DNA from: Trichostrongylus colubriformis
Taxonomy: Eukaryota; Nematoda; Chromadorea; Rhabditida; Trichostrongylidae
Direction: 5' to 3'
DNA: 64,000 nt
Assembly (NCBI GenBank): GCA_963978905.1
Contig: OZ022256.1
Span: 52,438,001-52,502,000, forward strand
Shown: positions 1-12,504 of the stretch, one piece after another
Layout of the letters: each line of letters starts with the position of its first letter
Position numbering within the stretch: the stretch's first letter is position 1
Notes under the pieces: generated by a model
The model's database searches: none
Seen by the model: only the letters and a program-made list of their open reading frames with translations
What the model was told of the DNA's origin: nothing
Made by a program: the position numbers and the translations under genes

Positions 1-1273
1 CTCTTATCCGCTTGATGAGATTCAGATTAGTGCTTATCGCTGACCTGTGAATGTGCGACTTCTCACCCTTGTATCCGATCACATACGACCCCTCCCCCCT
101 TGATGCTCTGTGTACCTTGTCTGCCACTGCCCTTTATGCGTCTGCACTCTCACCGCGCGATAGAGATGCAAATCAGGGAGATAGTCTCGCAAGCGCGTTG
201 GAACACTGTAGCTTATAACGTACTTGCTTGAAATGCCACACGATCAACTCCTTTGATGATTTCTTTGAAAAGTTTAGATCCGATTCCAGAGTGACGAAAT
301 TCTTCTTTCACAAAATAAGTGCCAATCTGTGTGTAGTTCCCTTTTCTGATTGCCACCACGCCTCCCATTATTTCGTTCTCTACAATGAAAAGAAAAGTCG
401 CTAAGGGATGACTAGATCAGGATCAATTAAGTGACTCACTTAAGTTCTTAGCAGTAATAATATTGACGTTTCCTGATCCCCAGGCTTCTTGCCAAGTTGA
501 ATAGCAGTCGTAGTTCAACATGTATTTGTCTTGTTCACTGGCTATAGCTGCCAGCTAGAACAATGGAATTGAGTTTGAGAATCTTTGCGAAAAAATTCAT
601 AATTACCTCATGAAAATCAACTTTTTCGCCTGAATGAAATTTATACCAGAATCCGTGCTTCGAATACGCTCCACGCCAAGGATCTCCAACGGATTTGGGC
701 AAACTGTTCTCGAAGACCTGTGAAACGAAGGACAAGTTTTCTACCCCCTTTTTTTCAGGGACTAGTGTTCGGATGTGAGTCGTTCAAGGACGGTGGGGCA
801 ATAGTCCAATTTTTTTTTTTGCTTTTCTAACCAAATAGTATTACTAAAGCAATGACTACTTGAGAGTTAATAAATGATGGTTTGATTGACTGTCTTGGTA
901 CTAAATGATACAAAAAAGCTAAAATCATATTTCCACTGCCTACTTCTACAGTAAGGACGCGTTTTCCAGTGCGCACGCTTTGACGATTACGTGATGGTCA
1001 GAACCACGGGGATCTGTGGTGTGGAGGCGATCATACATAATACCTACGTATTGCTGGCTTGTTAAAGGAGCCAGGGCAGGAGGTGGCCGGGTAGTTGCTG
1101 AGGTGCTGCCGTGGGCCATTCACTGCAGATTGAACCAAACACTGGCTTTTTGGCTATTGGACTCTCAGGAAGGAGAAAGGTGAAGCTGAGAATCCTTCTC
1201 GGAATGCGCCACACATTCTAGCCCCATTCGAAATCTAGCGGGAATTGTATGTCTTTGGTCTACATGTACTGGA
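1..1273. other. Intergenic, no gene recognised
   Basis: No reading frame here has a signal peptide, a recognised domain or convincing splice sites. Bases 1183-1240 carry a dispersed motif (GGAATGCGCCACACATTCTA followed by ATTCGAAATC) that recurs at 3464-3515 and 51040-51095. Confidence 0.5.
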
Positions 1274-1480
1274 TTGGTGCATAATTAATGCGGCTTTTTT
1301 TTCAACAAATTTATTCAGCAAAAACAATGTTGAAATTCAGCAAACGTGTTCAGATGATTATTCGATAGTGTTTTTACCATCGCACTTAGGGACTGCTTCT
1401 TATTTGGTAGTCATCAAAACGTTAATGTCCACTACAAAAAAAATGCAGCATTAAAAAGCCGCATTAATTATGCAACAACT
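1274..1480. mobile_element. Small MITE with ~25-bp terminal inverted repeats
   Basis: The left end reads GCATAATTAATGCGGCTTTT and the right end is its reverse complement (AAAAGCCGCATTAATTATGC), with further matching outside (ATTGGT against GTTGTT). The 150 bases between them show no coding function. The AT-rich, mariner-like ends suggest a Tc1/mariner-derived MITE, but I could not fix a TA target duplication. Confidence 0.65.
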
Positions 1481-4400
1481 AATACGTGCAATGTATCGAC
1501 ACATCTGCTTCAGCTCTTAGCGTTCATTTGGAATACTCTATTTTTCCCTGCTGTATAATTCATAGGGCTGAGCTATGAGTCGAGATTCTAATAGAAGAAG
1601 GATGACCGCATTCTCCCCCTCCTACAATTTCCTTGATAGTTTCCATGTGCAGCACATCGAACATACATTCTTTGTGCCAACAGACCACAAATAACAACGA
1701 TTCGAAAACTGGCAAAGTATTGTATTCAAAACGTTGAAAGGCAGCAAAAAAAAGGCGTTTGTCTGCGTCAATTGATTAATTACTTGAATAAATTCACTTT
1801 GAGACGGAATGGGTAGAGGAGAGAATTTTACCCAGGTCCTTTTTGTAAGCAGTCGATGCGTTCAGGAAACCTTCAGATATTTGATGCAGATTAGAGTAGC
1901 TGGGGAATTTCTCACATCGAGCTAGCAGGCAGGTAAATGATTTACTGTAAGCACGCTGAGCATAAAACAGCAGCGAATTTCCGCAACTCGGACAGCGACT
2001 AGGTTCATTGCATTTTATCTTATGGGTTGGCATAACAGCTAACCTTGTAATTACGTGGAAGGTGTTATTGTAATTACGTGCAATTGTAATTGTAATTTGT
2101 AATTTTATTATTGTAATTTTGTAATTCAATTTGTATTGTAGTATTGTAATTTTGTGATTTAATTAACCGTGTAATTACTTGGATTGGAACTGAATTGTGT
2201 TGAATCATCGGTACATTTAATTAGAAACATATACCTTTCGAGACCTTATATAGGGTTTGGAATAAATTACTGCAAGGGCGTGGGAAAAAAGTTTTCATAA
2301 ATCGAGGAAAGAAAATGGTTTTGACAACCCATCCCTATGAAGCGCTCACTGCATTTCCGAGAAAGAACTTCAGGTCAGGGTTCTTTCTTGGTTTGTTCAT
2401 TTTGTTCAGACTTGGATTTTTTGTTGTTGCTATCATTTTTTGCTGTTTATTTGCCGATGGTGCACCTCGAGTGCCAGAAAATATAAATAAACTCACTTTC
2501 ATCTGGTAAGGTTGTCCCGGGATTTCGGGCTTTTGTCGTTTCAGTACCTCCTTGAAGGGTGGTGGAATCCGGTCCGGTCGAATGTTGTCCATTTCGTGAT
2601 TCTGTCAGTCGACTGATTCGTTCACAGATCGCCATCGTACTACATCAAAGTGGCTGCAATCAGCAGCAAAAGGATCCATTACAGCCGTTTGCACGCTGCA
2701 ATTACTGTAACGACGTTCCTGGGGCAACACAAGTGTCGAAAATGATTTCACGTCATCGTTAGTGTTCAGGGGGAGGGCTAATACGTCCTTACAAGGAAAG
2801 TCACCGCAATTTTTTTTACCAAGTTCAGCGGAATTCGTGACTCACAGAATTTTTCGAGGCAATTTGTCTCATTTTCCATCTAAAATCTTTCTTTCCCTCT
2901 ACATTTCCATCCTTGATATTCTTCAGGGTTTTTCAACGAAATTCCATTATTCAGGCGGCTTCACAAAGAAACTTAGTACCTTTAGGAATCGGTCACTAAA
3001 AATTTGCAACTGTGTAACATATGAATAAACTATAGTAATTAGTCACAGCACAACCTTGTGGGAAACACTATAACCACTTTTGTACTCATTAAAGGTGGTG
3101 ATTGGGGTTTATCGGGTCGAATGTGTGAAGATTACTGGATATCGAAGCGAAAGTGCTCAACAGCATGAATGTGAAGAAAAAGCGGAATGAAACGATCAGA
3201 AACTTGAGAAATGAGCCCTTCTTCCCTCTTTTGATTCTGAGAAGCGACGGGCTGGGATAGAAACGTCGGCAGCCGTGATAAAGACGCCTCCTACCCTTCA
3301 TTCAGAGAACTTCTCTCACCTGGAATGTTGCCACGAATAGTCTTCCCAGACCCGTAGCTTTTGTTTGGGTGACTTACATCGAGCGCTTTCACTTCTAACG
3401 TTACCCCTATCACTGACTTCAAAGTGGGATCTACGTTGGATTAGATAGTGAAAGGTGAAGCCAACAATCCCTTTTCGGAATGTGCCATGCACTCTATTTC
3501 ATTCGAAATCGCAGCAGGCGGTGCATCTACTAGCCCTATTTGTATGAATACCGGCAGTCAGCTGATTTACAAGCTGAAGATTTTATCCTTCCGGACCAGT
3601 CCAGTGCCGGTTACACAAACCTGAGGGCCACCACATTTTCCCTTAACAGGGTTCATACTGAGATGATGGCTAAGTACTCCAGGATGTATGTACTTGCTTC
3701 ACCTCCAAGATGGACATGAAAAGCACTAATAATCAGGGAGGATCGTTCCCAAAGCCGAAACTCGAAAGTTTTTTCGATCAAGTGACCGAAAGTGTCGTAA
3801 TCGAATCACAGTGAATGATGGAAGATTACTAGGTTACGACTGTTCCCTTAATCTCACATTACTCGCTAGGTCAGCCCTACGAATTACCTGTGATGAAAAT
3901 TACAAATGACAGTACGGAGGCGCGATTACGTTGAGATAAGACAAACAAACGAGATCAACAGAAAAGAATGTAAAAACGGTCTCGAGTAGCTCTATTTTGA
4001 GATGCGCCACACTTTCGGGGATTGCAAATCGTCAATGTGAATTGATGATGAAGATTAGGGATAAAAAGAATAAGTAGTAAACGCCGCTCAACCGGCATGT
4101 CCCACGCATTCTGCTTCATACCAAACCGTAGTGGCAGTTGAATGCCCTTTGACCCGTAATACAATAGCTTAGAGGAATGGGAGAAGATATCTAATCAATA
4201 CACAATTTTGCTTCGTTTTCATGTACGAACTGATGCCAATTATCATACGGCACCACTATGTCGGAGGTTTGGAGCGCTAAGGAGGTATAAGGACAATGAT
4301 ACAGATGTGATGCCCAGATTATGCTATTGAGAGTGACGGCATTTGCCACCACTGGCTCAAATCGAAGTACATACGATAAATATATCCGAACTGTTACGAA

Positions 4401-6126
4401 AATCAACATATGCTCGTTTCGAAGTGCGGTGGGCTTCCAGGAGAATAATTTGAGTAGGATAAAAAAGTGGACTAAGTGCTAAGATCTCAGTCCCTGATTC
4501 CCCATATAAACAAGGCACCAGGGGTCAGACAAGAGAGGAAAACGAACAGACTATAAAACAGCTTCGAGAAAATCGCATTGAAAAATGTGCCTTTGAGGTG
4601 CCAATGATTCTAGCGCGCTTCACCTCAAAATGCACTAGCGGGGCGGAACTGATCCATCCATGAAGATGCTAAACAAGTGAAATAGACACATTAGCAAGTG
4701 GCTGAAACAATGAAAGGGAGAATAAGGGGAAGAGGGAGAAAAGAGCGTGTCTACAATAAAATTTCTAATGAAATTCAACATCTTGGCAAGGCGTCGTGTG
4801 TGCAACAAACGATCTGAAAGTCACCGTAAGCCTATACCGTAAGCCAAAATTGCCCTTTGTCTTTTCGAACCTTTCTCGCGTGATGTCCTTGTGCAACAGC
4901 TCGTCGGGTCAACTACCATTTGAGAAAGAGCTTTCGTTCACTCCACTACAGTAACCTGGGTACGTAATTACCTATGGCTACCCATGAATTCACCGTAGAA
5001 CCTGTTCTCAGCATTGCATTACTTTATGTGGTAGAATGTTATTCTGCAGTGGGATCTAATTAGAATTTCACAGCGTAACTGTAAGTAGGTCGGGGCCGCT
5101 AGGCTCGTTTTCGGAGAGATTCATGAGTGTTCGTACATTGCGCGACTGGTCACAGAAAACTTACGAGAATCGAAAAGCGTCATCATTAATGAGAACTACC
5201 ACTCATATAAAAAGGCAAGAATTCACCACAAGAGTATACCGCCTCGTTTCTAGGCCACATCTCCCAAAGAGAACCGATAATCACTCATTTTTTTATGCAT
5301 TTATTGATCCAAAATCTGAATGAATTGCATCTTATTATTTTCGTTTACTCTAAAAGGTGGCTAGACTGTCAAAAACGCATTTATTCTGCAAAAATTTTTT
5401 ATTTTGACGGGAAAAACATTGTAAACAATAACACAATTTGTTTGAAAAGTCCATCTTTTGCATTTACACAAGCTTCCAAACGAGGGATTCTGAAATAGCC
5501 ATGTGCTGCAGCTAGTCCTGATACAAGTCGTTCCAGCTTCAATAATTTCGCGGTGTAAACGGTTTAAAGAGGTGTTTTTTTAATTCCGCCTACTTCCTTC
5601 CGAATAGCCTCAAACAGAGAAGCTGGAAGGGACAGGTCCAGACTGATTGCAGGCCGCTGACCCCTCGTTCAACGTCCACGCATATGAGCTTCGTGAAGGC
5701 CCATAGACGACTTTGCTCCATGGGAAATCTCGTTCTACGCCTCCATTTATATTTCTCCCTTGCATAGAGCTATAACCCTCGAGCCGGAACTCCGGTTCAA
5801 ACTATCACAATTTTTTTTTTGGAAAAAAAGCTCGAAGGTTGAAGATAGTTTTGGCTGTTGCGCGCCCCTTTCTGTGATGAAAACTTTTTTACTGAACAAT
5901 ATAGCATGCTCGATAAAGACCGGCGTCCTTTTACGGTTGGCATCTCCATTCAGTATATCATGAAAATATGCCAAGATTTTACCTTAGTGTAGTAATTGAA
6001 GGACCATCGGAATTACTGTAAAAGGTAGAAAAAACCGTAGTGCAAGACTCGGAATTTGCGAGAGAAATTACCAAATTATCGAAAAATTAAGGATGCGTTC
6101 CAATACTTTTCAGCCACCGTGTAGAT
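1481..6126. other. Intergenic, weak candidates only
   Basis: I see no recognisable gene. A weak candidate at 2315-2598 (+) encodes a hydrophobic stretch followed by GT...AG sites around a 39-base gap, which is short for an intron. Bases 3464-3515 repeat the dispersed motif seen at 1183. Bases 6085-6124 resemble the end of a Tc1-like transposon (ATCC and GTTCCAATACTTTTCAGCCACC), but no partner end was found. Confidence 0.4.
2040..2185. repeat. AT-rich degenerate tandem repeat (TTGTAAT-like)
   Basis: Roughly 145 bases are made of imperfect repeats of TTGTAAT / GTAATTACGTG. It is simple-sequence DNA without coding potential. Confidence 0.75.
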
Positions 6127-6166
6127 AATCTGTGTAATTGCAGACGTCTGATTACCAACGTTTGAT

Positions 6167-6180
6167 GTGCTGCTTTTCAG
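6167..6180 (+). promoter_or_regulatory. Splice acceptor abutting the ATG (probable SL trans-splice site)
   Basis: TGTGCTGCTTTTCAG directly precedes the ATG at 6181. A pyrimidine-rich TTTTCAG with no upstream coding exon is what nematode spliced-leader acceptors look like. A cis-spliced 5' UTR exon cannot be excluded. Confidence 0.65.
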
Positions 6181-7636
6181 ATGCGCTATCTCATCTTGCT
6201 AGTGGCCACAGGGGCCGTGCTGGCACAATACGAGTCACAAAACTCGGGTTATGAGACCGCCGAAGTGGAGCAGCCCCCACCCGCTGAACCTATGTCCTCT
6301 GATGGAGGAGATCAGCAAGGTTATAACAGCGATGGTACACCACCAGCACCCGGAACTGGTGCCGGAGGAGGCGGCGGTGGGCCCCGACCAGGAGGAGGAG
6401 GAGGAGGAGGAGGCGGCGGTGGACCTCGACCAGGAGGAGGAGGGGGACGCGGCGGTGGACCTCGACCAGGAGGAGGAGGAGGCGGCGGCGGCGGTGGACC
6501 TCGACCAGGAGGAGGAGGAGGGGGACGACCTCCACCACAACCTGCTCCATCTCCACGACCAAACCCAATACCATCACGACCAGCTCCACCACCGTCACCA
6601 AGACCAGTTGCACCTCCACCACCACCAACATCACCACTCCAACCTCCTCCCGGGGAATATTACGGAGGAGGAGGAGGAGGAACACCATCTCAACCATCCC
6701 CTGGAGGAAACAGTCCTGGAGGAGGAACAGGTTCCCAGCCTACACCTGACGGTTATGAAGGTGATGGCCCAAGATCTTCTGGACCAGGATCCAGTTCTGG
6801 ACAAGGACCCAGTTCTGGACCAGGACCCAGACCCGGATCCGGACCTGCTCCCGGTGGTTATGAAGGTGGCGATGGCCCTGATTCATCGGGACAAGGATCC
6901 AGTTCAGGACAAGGACCCAGTTCTGGACCAGGACCCATACCCGGATCCGGACCTACCCCCGATGATGGTTATGAGGGCGATGACGGCCCGGACTCATCAG
7001 GACAAGGATCGAGTTCTGCACAAGGACCCAGCTCTGGACAAGGACCTAGCTCTGGACCAGGACCCATACCCGGATCCGGACCTTCCCCTGACGATGGTTA
7101 TGAAGGCGGTGACGGCCAAGGATCTTCTGGAGCAGGACAAAGTTCCGGATCAGGGCCATCCCCTGACGGTTATGAGGGTGAAGGCGGTCCACCTCCTCCA
7201 GAGCCAGGACCCGGACCGGGACCAGGACCTAGTCCAGGACCAGGACCAGCACCTGGAGGCTACGACGATAACGCCGCACCTTCTCCATCTTCAGGGCCGC
7301 GACCCGGATCAGGGCCAAGACCAGGGTCAGGACCACGACCAGGATCTGGGCCACGACCAGGGCCAAGACCGGGACCAGGACCGCGACCAGGATCAGGTCC
7401 AAGACCAGGGCCGGGACCAAGACCAGAACCATCTCCACTTCCAGCAGGAGGTAGCGATGATATGGTAAGTTATTGAAGTTCAGTTCTGGAACACTTAGGT
7501 AAAGAGACGATCATTACAGCAATATCAGTCAAACGCCAACTACCAGCAGAATGAGGCCCAAAATCCAGCACCATCAATGAGTGCCAGTGGTAATGACGGC
7601 CTGGCCTACAGCAACACTCTTCGTGCCCGCCGTTAA
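6181..7636 (+). CDS. Secreted Gly/Pro/Ser-rich low-complexity protein
   Basis: Two exons, 6181-7464 and 7520-7636, are joined in phase 0 across a 55-base intron (ATG|gtaagt ... ttacag|CAA) and give 466 residues. Residues 1-15 are a signal peptide. Residues 39-49 read SSDGGDQQGYN. Then follow a Gly-rich block (about 55-120), a Pro-rich block (about 120-160), repeats of SSGQGPSSGPGP with Tyr-Glu-Gly spacers (about 190-330) and GPRPGSGPRPG repeats up to about 420. Exon 2 encodes a non-repetitive tail beginning QYQSNANYQQ and ending GNDGLAYSNTLRARR. The ends, including the intron position, match the gene at 29391-31049 on the other strand while the middles do not, so these two genes are paralogues. 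The function is unknown; an extracellular structural role (cuticle, eggshell or secreted matrix) is inference from composition and secretion. Long open frames in other phases here are by-products of the repeats. Confidence 0.85.
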
Positions 7637-7687
7637 GCTCTTCAGCGTTACGGTTTCTGAATGATATGCCTATCTTGAATCGGATTT

Positions 7688-7693
7688 AATAAA
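7688..7693 (+). terminator. Polyadenylation signal AATAAA
   Basis: A canonical AATAAA lies 52 bases after the stop codon of the Gly/Pro/Ser-rich protein gene. Confidence 0.75.
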
Positions 7694-7699
7694 GTACAT

Positions 7700-8357
7700 T
7701 GCCTTATTTTACTGTTTACTGCATTTTCATTCGATATTAGATATACGAGATATTGAATGGTTAAAAACGGTCCTTTAATGCGCTTATTATTGATTGCCAA
7801 GTAATTGAAAGCCGTGATTGTGCTGAGTGTAATGCAAGGCAAAGGGCCGACTGGGAATTCCTATTGAGAATCAGTCAGTTAAGGAGGAGGGGCTCCAGTA
7901 ATTTCGAATTTACTTGAACCTTTATTTACAGTCGGCATACTAATTGCCTCAGCACATTAATGCATTTCTATAAGCCCCAAAAGTAGACTATATCAAAATT
8001 CCGTAATACGAAGCAACTCATGATGTTGATCCGCTTAGCATTGAATTTCAGTGATGAGGAATACTGCAGATTATCATATGACATCTCGGGTTTATGTGTA
8101 TTGCGCACACTTATGACAGCTCTGAGCCGCACTAAATCAGCCAAGTTTCAGTAGTACAGAATCTGAAACCTTTACCCACAAAGACACTGCGGAACAAGAA
8201 GTCATTGTCCAGCAATGGTCAGAGTATAAACGAAAGAGATTCATGTACAATAAAACCATTTCCCAAACTTTGTTGAGAAGATTGCTGACGGGTCTACGTA
8301 TGTGACTGTTGAGACCCTAACTAATGTATGGATCTTCTCAGCTGATTTTTGTGGTTA
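7700..8357. other. Intergenic, nothing recognised
   Basis: No gene, repeat or conserved motif was recognised between the low-complexity gene and the mariner-type element. Confidence 0.5.
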
Positions 8358-9094
8358 TATAGGGTCTGCCAATAAGCGCGCTCGATCTTTAAAATGAAAT
8401 AAAGCAAGTTGTATGAGAGGTATAGATGAAATTTATTTTCTGTTTGAAAGAGTATTCGAAGGCATTATGTATGGAAAATAACATCGTTCAAATGGCCACC
8501 TCGGCTTCGCTTAGTGGCGCGCACACGCACACGAGAAGTCCAATTTTCAATGGCTCTGGCGCTCAAATCGGACTGTATTTCATCGATGGCGTGGCGTATA
8601 ATGACTTCAAGGTCATCAGTGTTTTGTGGTTGGTTTGCGTAGACCTGCGATTTAAGAAAATCTCACAAGAAATGGTCTAGTGGGGTTAAATCGCACGATC
8701 TCGGTGGCCATTTGATGACGCCTCCGCGCGAGATAACCTTTCCTCCGAAGCACCCGTGCAGAAGATCCATTGTGGCGCGCGCTGTGTGGCTCGTAGCGCC
8801 GTCCTGCTGAAACCACATATCCTCGACATCCATATTGTTGATTTCATGCCAGAAAAAATTCGTTATTATGGATCTGTATCGAAATTGGCGGAGCGCGCGG
8901 AACGTTGCTCAAACCGATGAATGACTTTTGTAATAATTTTTAATGGCTTGCACACGTCGCTCGCGGCTGAATTGATTCATGGTGATTTGTGAAGATACAC
9001 TGAATAATATCATCTAGGTTTGACAACTCTACCACAAACAACGTGGCTGCCATGAGCTGTCAAAGATGGAGCGCGCTTATTGGCGGACCCTATA
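8358..9094 (-). mobile_element. Internally deleted Tc1/mariner-superfamily element
   Basis: Inverted ends TATAGGGTCTGCCAATAAGC and GCTTATTGGCGGACCCTATA bound about 737 bases, flanked by TA as in Tc1/mariner insertion. The minus strand holds remnants of the transposase. The copy is too short for a full transposase and is therefore non-autonomous. Confidence 0.85.
8465..8990 (-). pseudogene. Mariner-type transposase remnant
   Basis: Read on the minus strand, the start at 8990 begins MNQFSRERRVQAIKNYYKSH. After a large internal deletion comes a DDE-domain segment with WFQQDGATSHTARATMDLL and the WPPRSCDLTPLDHF motif. In mariner-type transposases these motifs hold the second and third catalytic acidic residues. 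A stop codon stands where the family normally has Trp after the third catalytic region (FL*DFLKSQVYAN), and the middle of the protein is missing, so the copy is dead. The product would have been the DNA-cutting and joining enzyme of the surrounding element. Confidence 0.85.
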
Positions 9095-9389
9095 CATATA
9101 ACCCCAACTGCGAAGTGGGAAAACAATTCGGAACACTGAAGCTCAAGCGATGTGTGGTTACTGCTTTGCTCGCTAAGTCTTTAAGGTGGTCACGCGTACA
9201 ATAAAAGAACTGGAAACAGCAATTCACTGATTTTTTATTCATGCTATTTTTTACTATATAAACCACTTACATCTCCATTCTTCTACACATCACAAGAACC
9301 GCTGCTAAAAATAAGATCGGAACAAGGATTAGTAGTCCCGAAAAAAACGACGGATCATCATAAGTCTACGTATATAAATCAAAAGTGTA

Positions 9390-10110
9390 TGAGTGGTCGA
9401 TGAGATGTCTGAGGGTCAACTGGGGCATGAAACTACGTCGTTATTCTGCGTAGGACCCTGTCCGACTTCTACTCCCACATTCTAAATAATATCTGGACAG
9501 ATGCAAACCACGCCCAGCTATGAATGCCATATGTAACGCATTTAAGCCCACAGCCTCTTAACTCACACAACAAAATCGACGTGACCCTTTGGTGAAAGTG
9601 CTAACGGATGGGTTAACCTATGCACGTTGAACTTGACGATCTCATTGTGCCATTTCCGATGTCAGTGACGACTAGCGGCCCAGTCACTTGCAAAGCTGTC
9701 AGCTAAAGCATTGTTTCACAAAGCTTTACAGACACGTTTGCAGTTGCTGATCTGCATGTTACGTAGTGTTACCATGCCATTGAGAAGACCGAAAAATAAA
9801 GATGGTCGCCTTTGGATCAACGCTTTCTGACAAGATTTCGAAAATTGCATAGTGTCGGAAAGCATTAGCGGTTTTATCGTTTGATACTGTCATGGTTCTG
9901 ATCTGAACAAACATTTTGTCCAGAATCCCCTTTCAAAGCAGTTATTTGTACTGTGACAGTAATGTCCAGAAAGAGGACAATGCAGTCATTATTACATAGC
10001 AATCCAAAACTTCAAATTCAAGCCACGAAGAGTGGGGACGGTGAAGTACCATCATTGTGCTTTCAGCTGCTTTTTGTCAGACTAGTTTTTCCCATGGCTA
10101 GACATTTATT
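9390..10110 (-). repeat. Inverted copy of the ShKT-unit upstream block
   Basis: Reading the reverse complement, this block matches 17130-17930 segment by segment: TCGACTCCCACATTCTA near 9470, the CTGACATCG region near 9660, AAAGGCGACCATCTTT near 9800, the CAAAATGTTTGTTCA region near 9910 and AGCTGC...GTTTTT near 10070. A further direct copy of the 17.2-17.9 kb block lies at 20860-21540. Here the block is flipped relative to the gene that follows. Confidence 0.7.
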
Positions 10111-10639
10111 TTTATCACCGCCAAAATTCTGGGATATTTGACTAGCTTGCACGAAAAGCAAGTGGGTCACAACAAAGAGTTTTAGTAGTAAATGAGGAAA
10201 GGCAATAAACTTGCAAAGACAGTAAACTCGCGCTGAAAACCCTACAATAGGGCAATGGTGCAAAAATTTCACTGAAAAAGACTAAACAGAATGAGGGGCA
10301 GACATAAATCCAGCAGCTACGGATCATTTGCATAAACGACTTATAGTTGTGGTCACTCCTGACCTTCCACGTGAATCGTTTTTCAGTAATGCTAGGATCG
10401 CAATAGAGCATGCCGCTCTTACTACAAAAGCGATGGTTGGTGTGGTCAGTAAGCCCTCCAGGTCACGCGGTGACTATGGACATCCCTTGAAGTTGCTTTC
10501 TATAACAGTTCTCTCTAGAGATATCCTGAAAAGCGAGTAGAGCATTGTGAAAGGAGTAGAGGATCTACATGAACAAGTTGTCTGAATAATTTATGTTACA
10601 GGGCAAGGGCCACAGGCTGTCACAGGGTCACAGGCCTAG

Positions 10640-10918
10640 GTCAAAATCTGTTTGTCCCAACCTACACCCTGGTGTAAATCGACCTGATATTGCTTTGAGC
10701 CCCTTCACGAAGTTGAACTGCAAAAAAAAAAGCATGCGGTTTTTGTGCTGGTATGGCCAATGGCGAGTCAAGGTTGATGGAATCAATTTTTTTCATGAAC
10801 CAATGGACCCAAACGTGGGATTGCTTTGGCTTTGAAGAAAATTGAATTTATTTCCGGAATTGTATGGATCGCTCTGAGGCACGTCATCAAAACACAGTTC
10901 TCTCTAAATTCTAATAAA
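10640..10918 (+). pseudogene. Decayed ShKT exon (relic copy 0) with its 3' region
   Basis: Bases 10640-10775 align with an ShKT exon: a Cys-Pro-Asn stretch, PDIALSPFTKLNC, then TGCGGTTTTTGTGC. A deletion at the Gly-Trp-Cys site and a run of ten A's shift the frame, and no signal-peptide exon is found upstream. The following 130 bases, with AATAAA at 10913-10918, match the 3' region of the inverted ShKT gene (reverse complement of 24930-25070). This copy is therefore the closest relative of that gene and is no longer coding. Confidence 0.7.
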
Positions 10919-11763
10919 CCTATGCAGAATGCTTTAATGTGTGTAATAGAGGTAAAATGAACGGTGTTGAACTCACAGCAGTATTCAAACGTTGGAAGCG
11001 AGATGGTGCTGGATTTTGAGCCTGACCATTGCATTCACCTCAGTAGGAGCACGAACACCTTTTGAGATTACCTCTCTGACCCACCTTCATGCGCCTCTGA
11101 GATCAGATATCTTCTGGTAATTCGTGGAAGCTTCCGAAAATTAGCTCATACTGATGCTCCCTCTGCGACAACTTCCTCATAACCTCTGATTTTATTGGAT
11201 CGTTAACTATACCGTAACCGGCGCAAGGATAGCCACATGACGGCCTCAATGCAGTTCTAACAGTTCAACCTACGTTGAGTTGAACGATGTAAAAGTGGCA
11301 ATTTCGAATTAAATGACAACCAACGGACCGGCCACTTACCCTCTCCTTGCTGTCATCTGAAGCATTGTTGTAAGCATACAGATAAGATGGCAGTTATTGT
11401 GTTTACATGCCATCAGAGAAATCTCAAAGGAAGGGAAATGGTCCCACCTGCGTTATCAAAGGATGTAGTGCTCTCTGAAAACCACCTGACAAATGGATCT
11501 AGCAGCACCTAACTGCTCACGGAAATTGGAAATTATAATACCAGAAAGGGTTTGCGATTTTCTCGCTCTGATACTGTCATGGTTTCGATATGAGCAAACA
11601 CCTGGTCGAAAATCCCCTTTCGGAGCAGTTATTTGTACTGCGACAGTAATATCCTAGAAAAGTTTAATGTAACATTGATACATAGCAATCAAAAGATTAC
11701 GGGATCAGGTGACAGTGAAATACCATTCTATGTAGTGCTCTAAGCTGCTTTTGATAGATTTTT

Positions 11764-12291
11764 CGGCACTATTAACCCACAGCTACCCCGCTACCTACCT
11801 CTCTAACCGATGTGGTCGAATAGGTGATTTTTGGAAAACTTTTCGATTTGGCTGCAAACTTTTACACAGGGGTAATTCGACCCGTAGAACACAAATATGA
11901 CATTCTTTTGCTGCGAAACCGCCTGGCGCCTGCACCATAGGCGCTGGCGCCAAAATGGGGTGGATTACCAAACTCGCTCGAAATTTGTTCCGAGGGGTAT
12001 TTCGACCCGTTAATCACAAATATGACATTCGTTTGACGCGAAACAGTGTCCTACGGGTCGAAATACCCTTTGGGACAAATTTTGAGCGAATTTGGTGATC
12101 CACCCCATTTTGGCGCTGGCGCCTATGGCGCAGGCGCCGAGCGGTTTCGCGCCAAACCAATGCCATATTTGTGTTCTACGGGTCAAATTGCCCCTGTGTA
12201 AAAGTTTGCAGCCAAATCGAAGAGTTTTCCAAAAATCATCTGTTCGACCACATCGGTTAGAGAGTGGGGTAGCTCAGGGTTAATAGTGCCG
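11764..12291. mobile_element. 528-bp foldback (palindromic) element
   Basis: The two halves are near-perfect reverse complements meeting at about 12028. The outer ends are CGGCACTATTAACCC and its complement; inner landmarks are GATTTTTGGAAAACT, AAACTTTTACACAGGGG and CCAAAATGGGGTGGAT. Compared with related upstream DNA near 10060-10100 it appears inserted at a T-run (GATTTTT on the left, GTTTTTC on the right), which may be the target duplication. It lies about 215 bp upstream of the start of the three-domain ShKT gene. No protein is encoded. Confidence 0.85.
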
Positions 12292-12504
12292 GTTTTTCTT
12301 TCACGTGACTGAAAAATATTTGTTTTTGTCATCGCTGAAATTTTGAAAATTTAACCAGCTTTAATGAAGAAACAAAGAAGGGGCATAACAAAGAGCTCTA
12401 ATGTCAAATGAGGCGAAGCAGCAGACGTGAAAGACAGTAAACACACTTTGAAGGCCCTACAAAAGGGTAACGGGCGGTGAAATTTCACTAGGAGCAGAAC
12501 TACC

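Noticed and set aside
6251..7468. A 405-codon open frame overlapping the Gly/Pro/Ser-rich gene, and two minus-strand frames over the same DNA
   Set aside because: They are frame-shifted readings of the same simple repeats, with no signal peptide and no match to the paralogue; the frame starting at 6181 has conserved ends.
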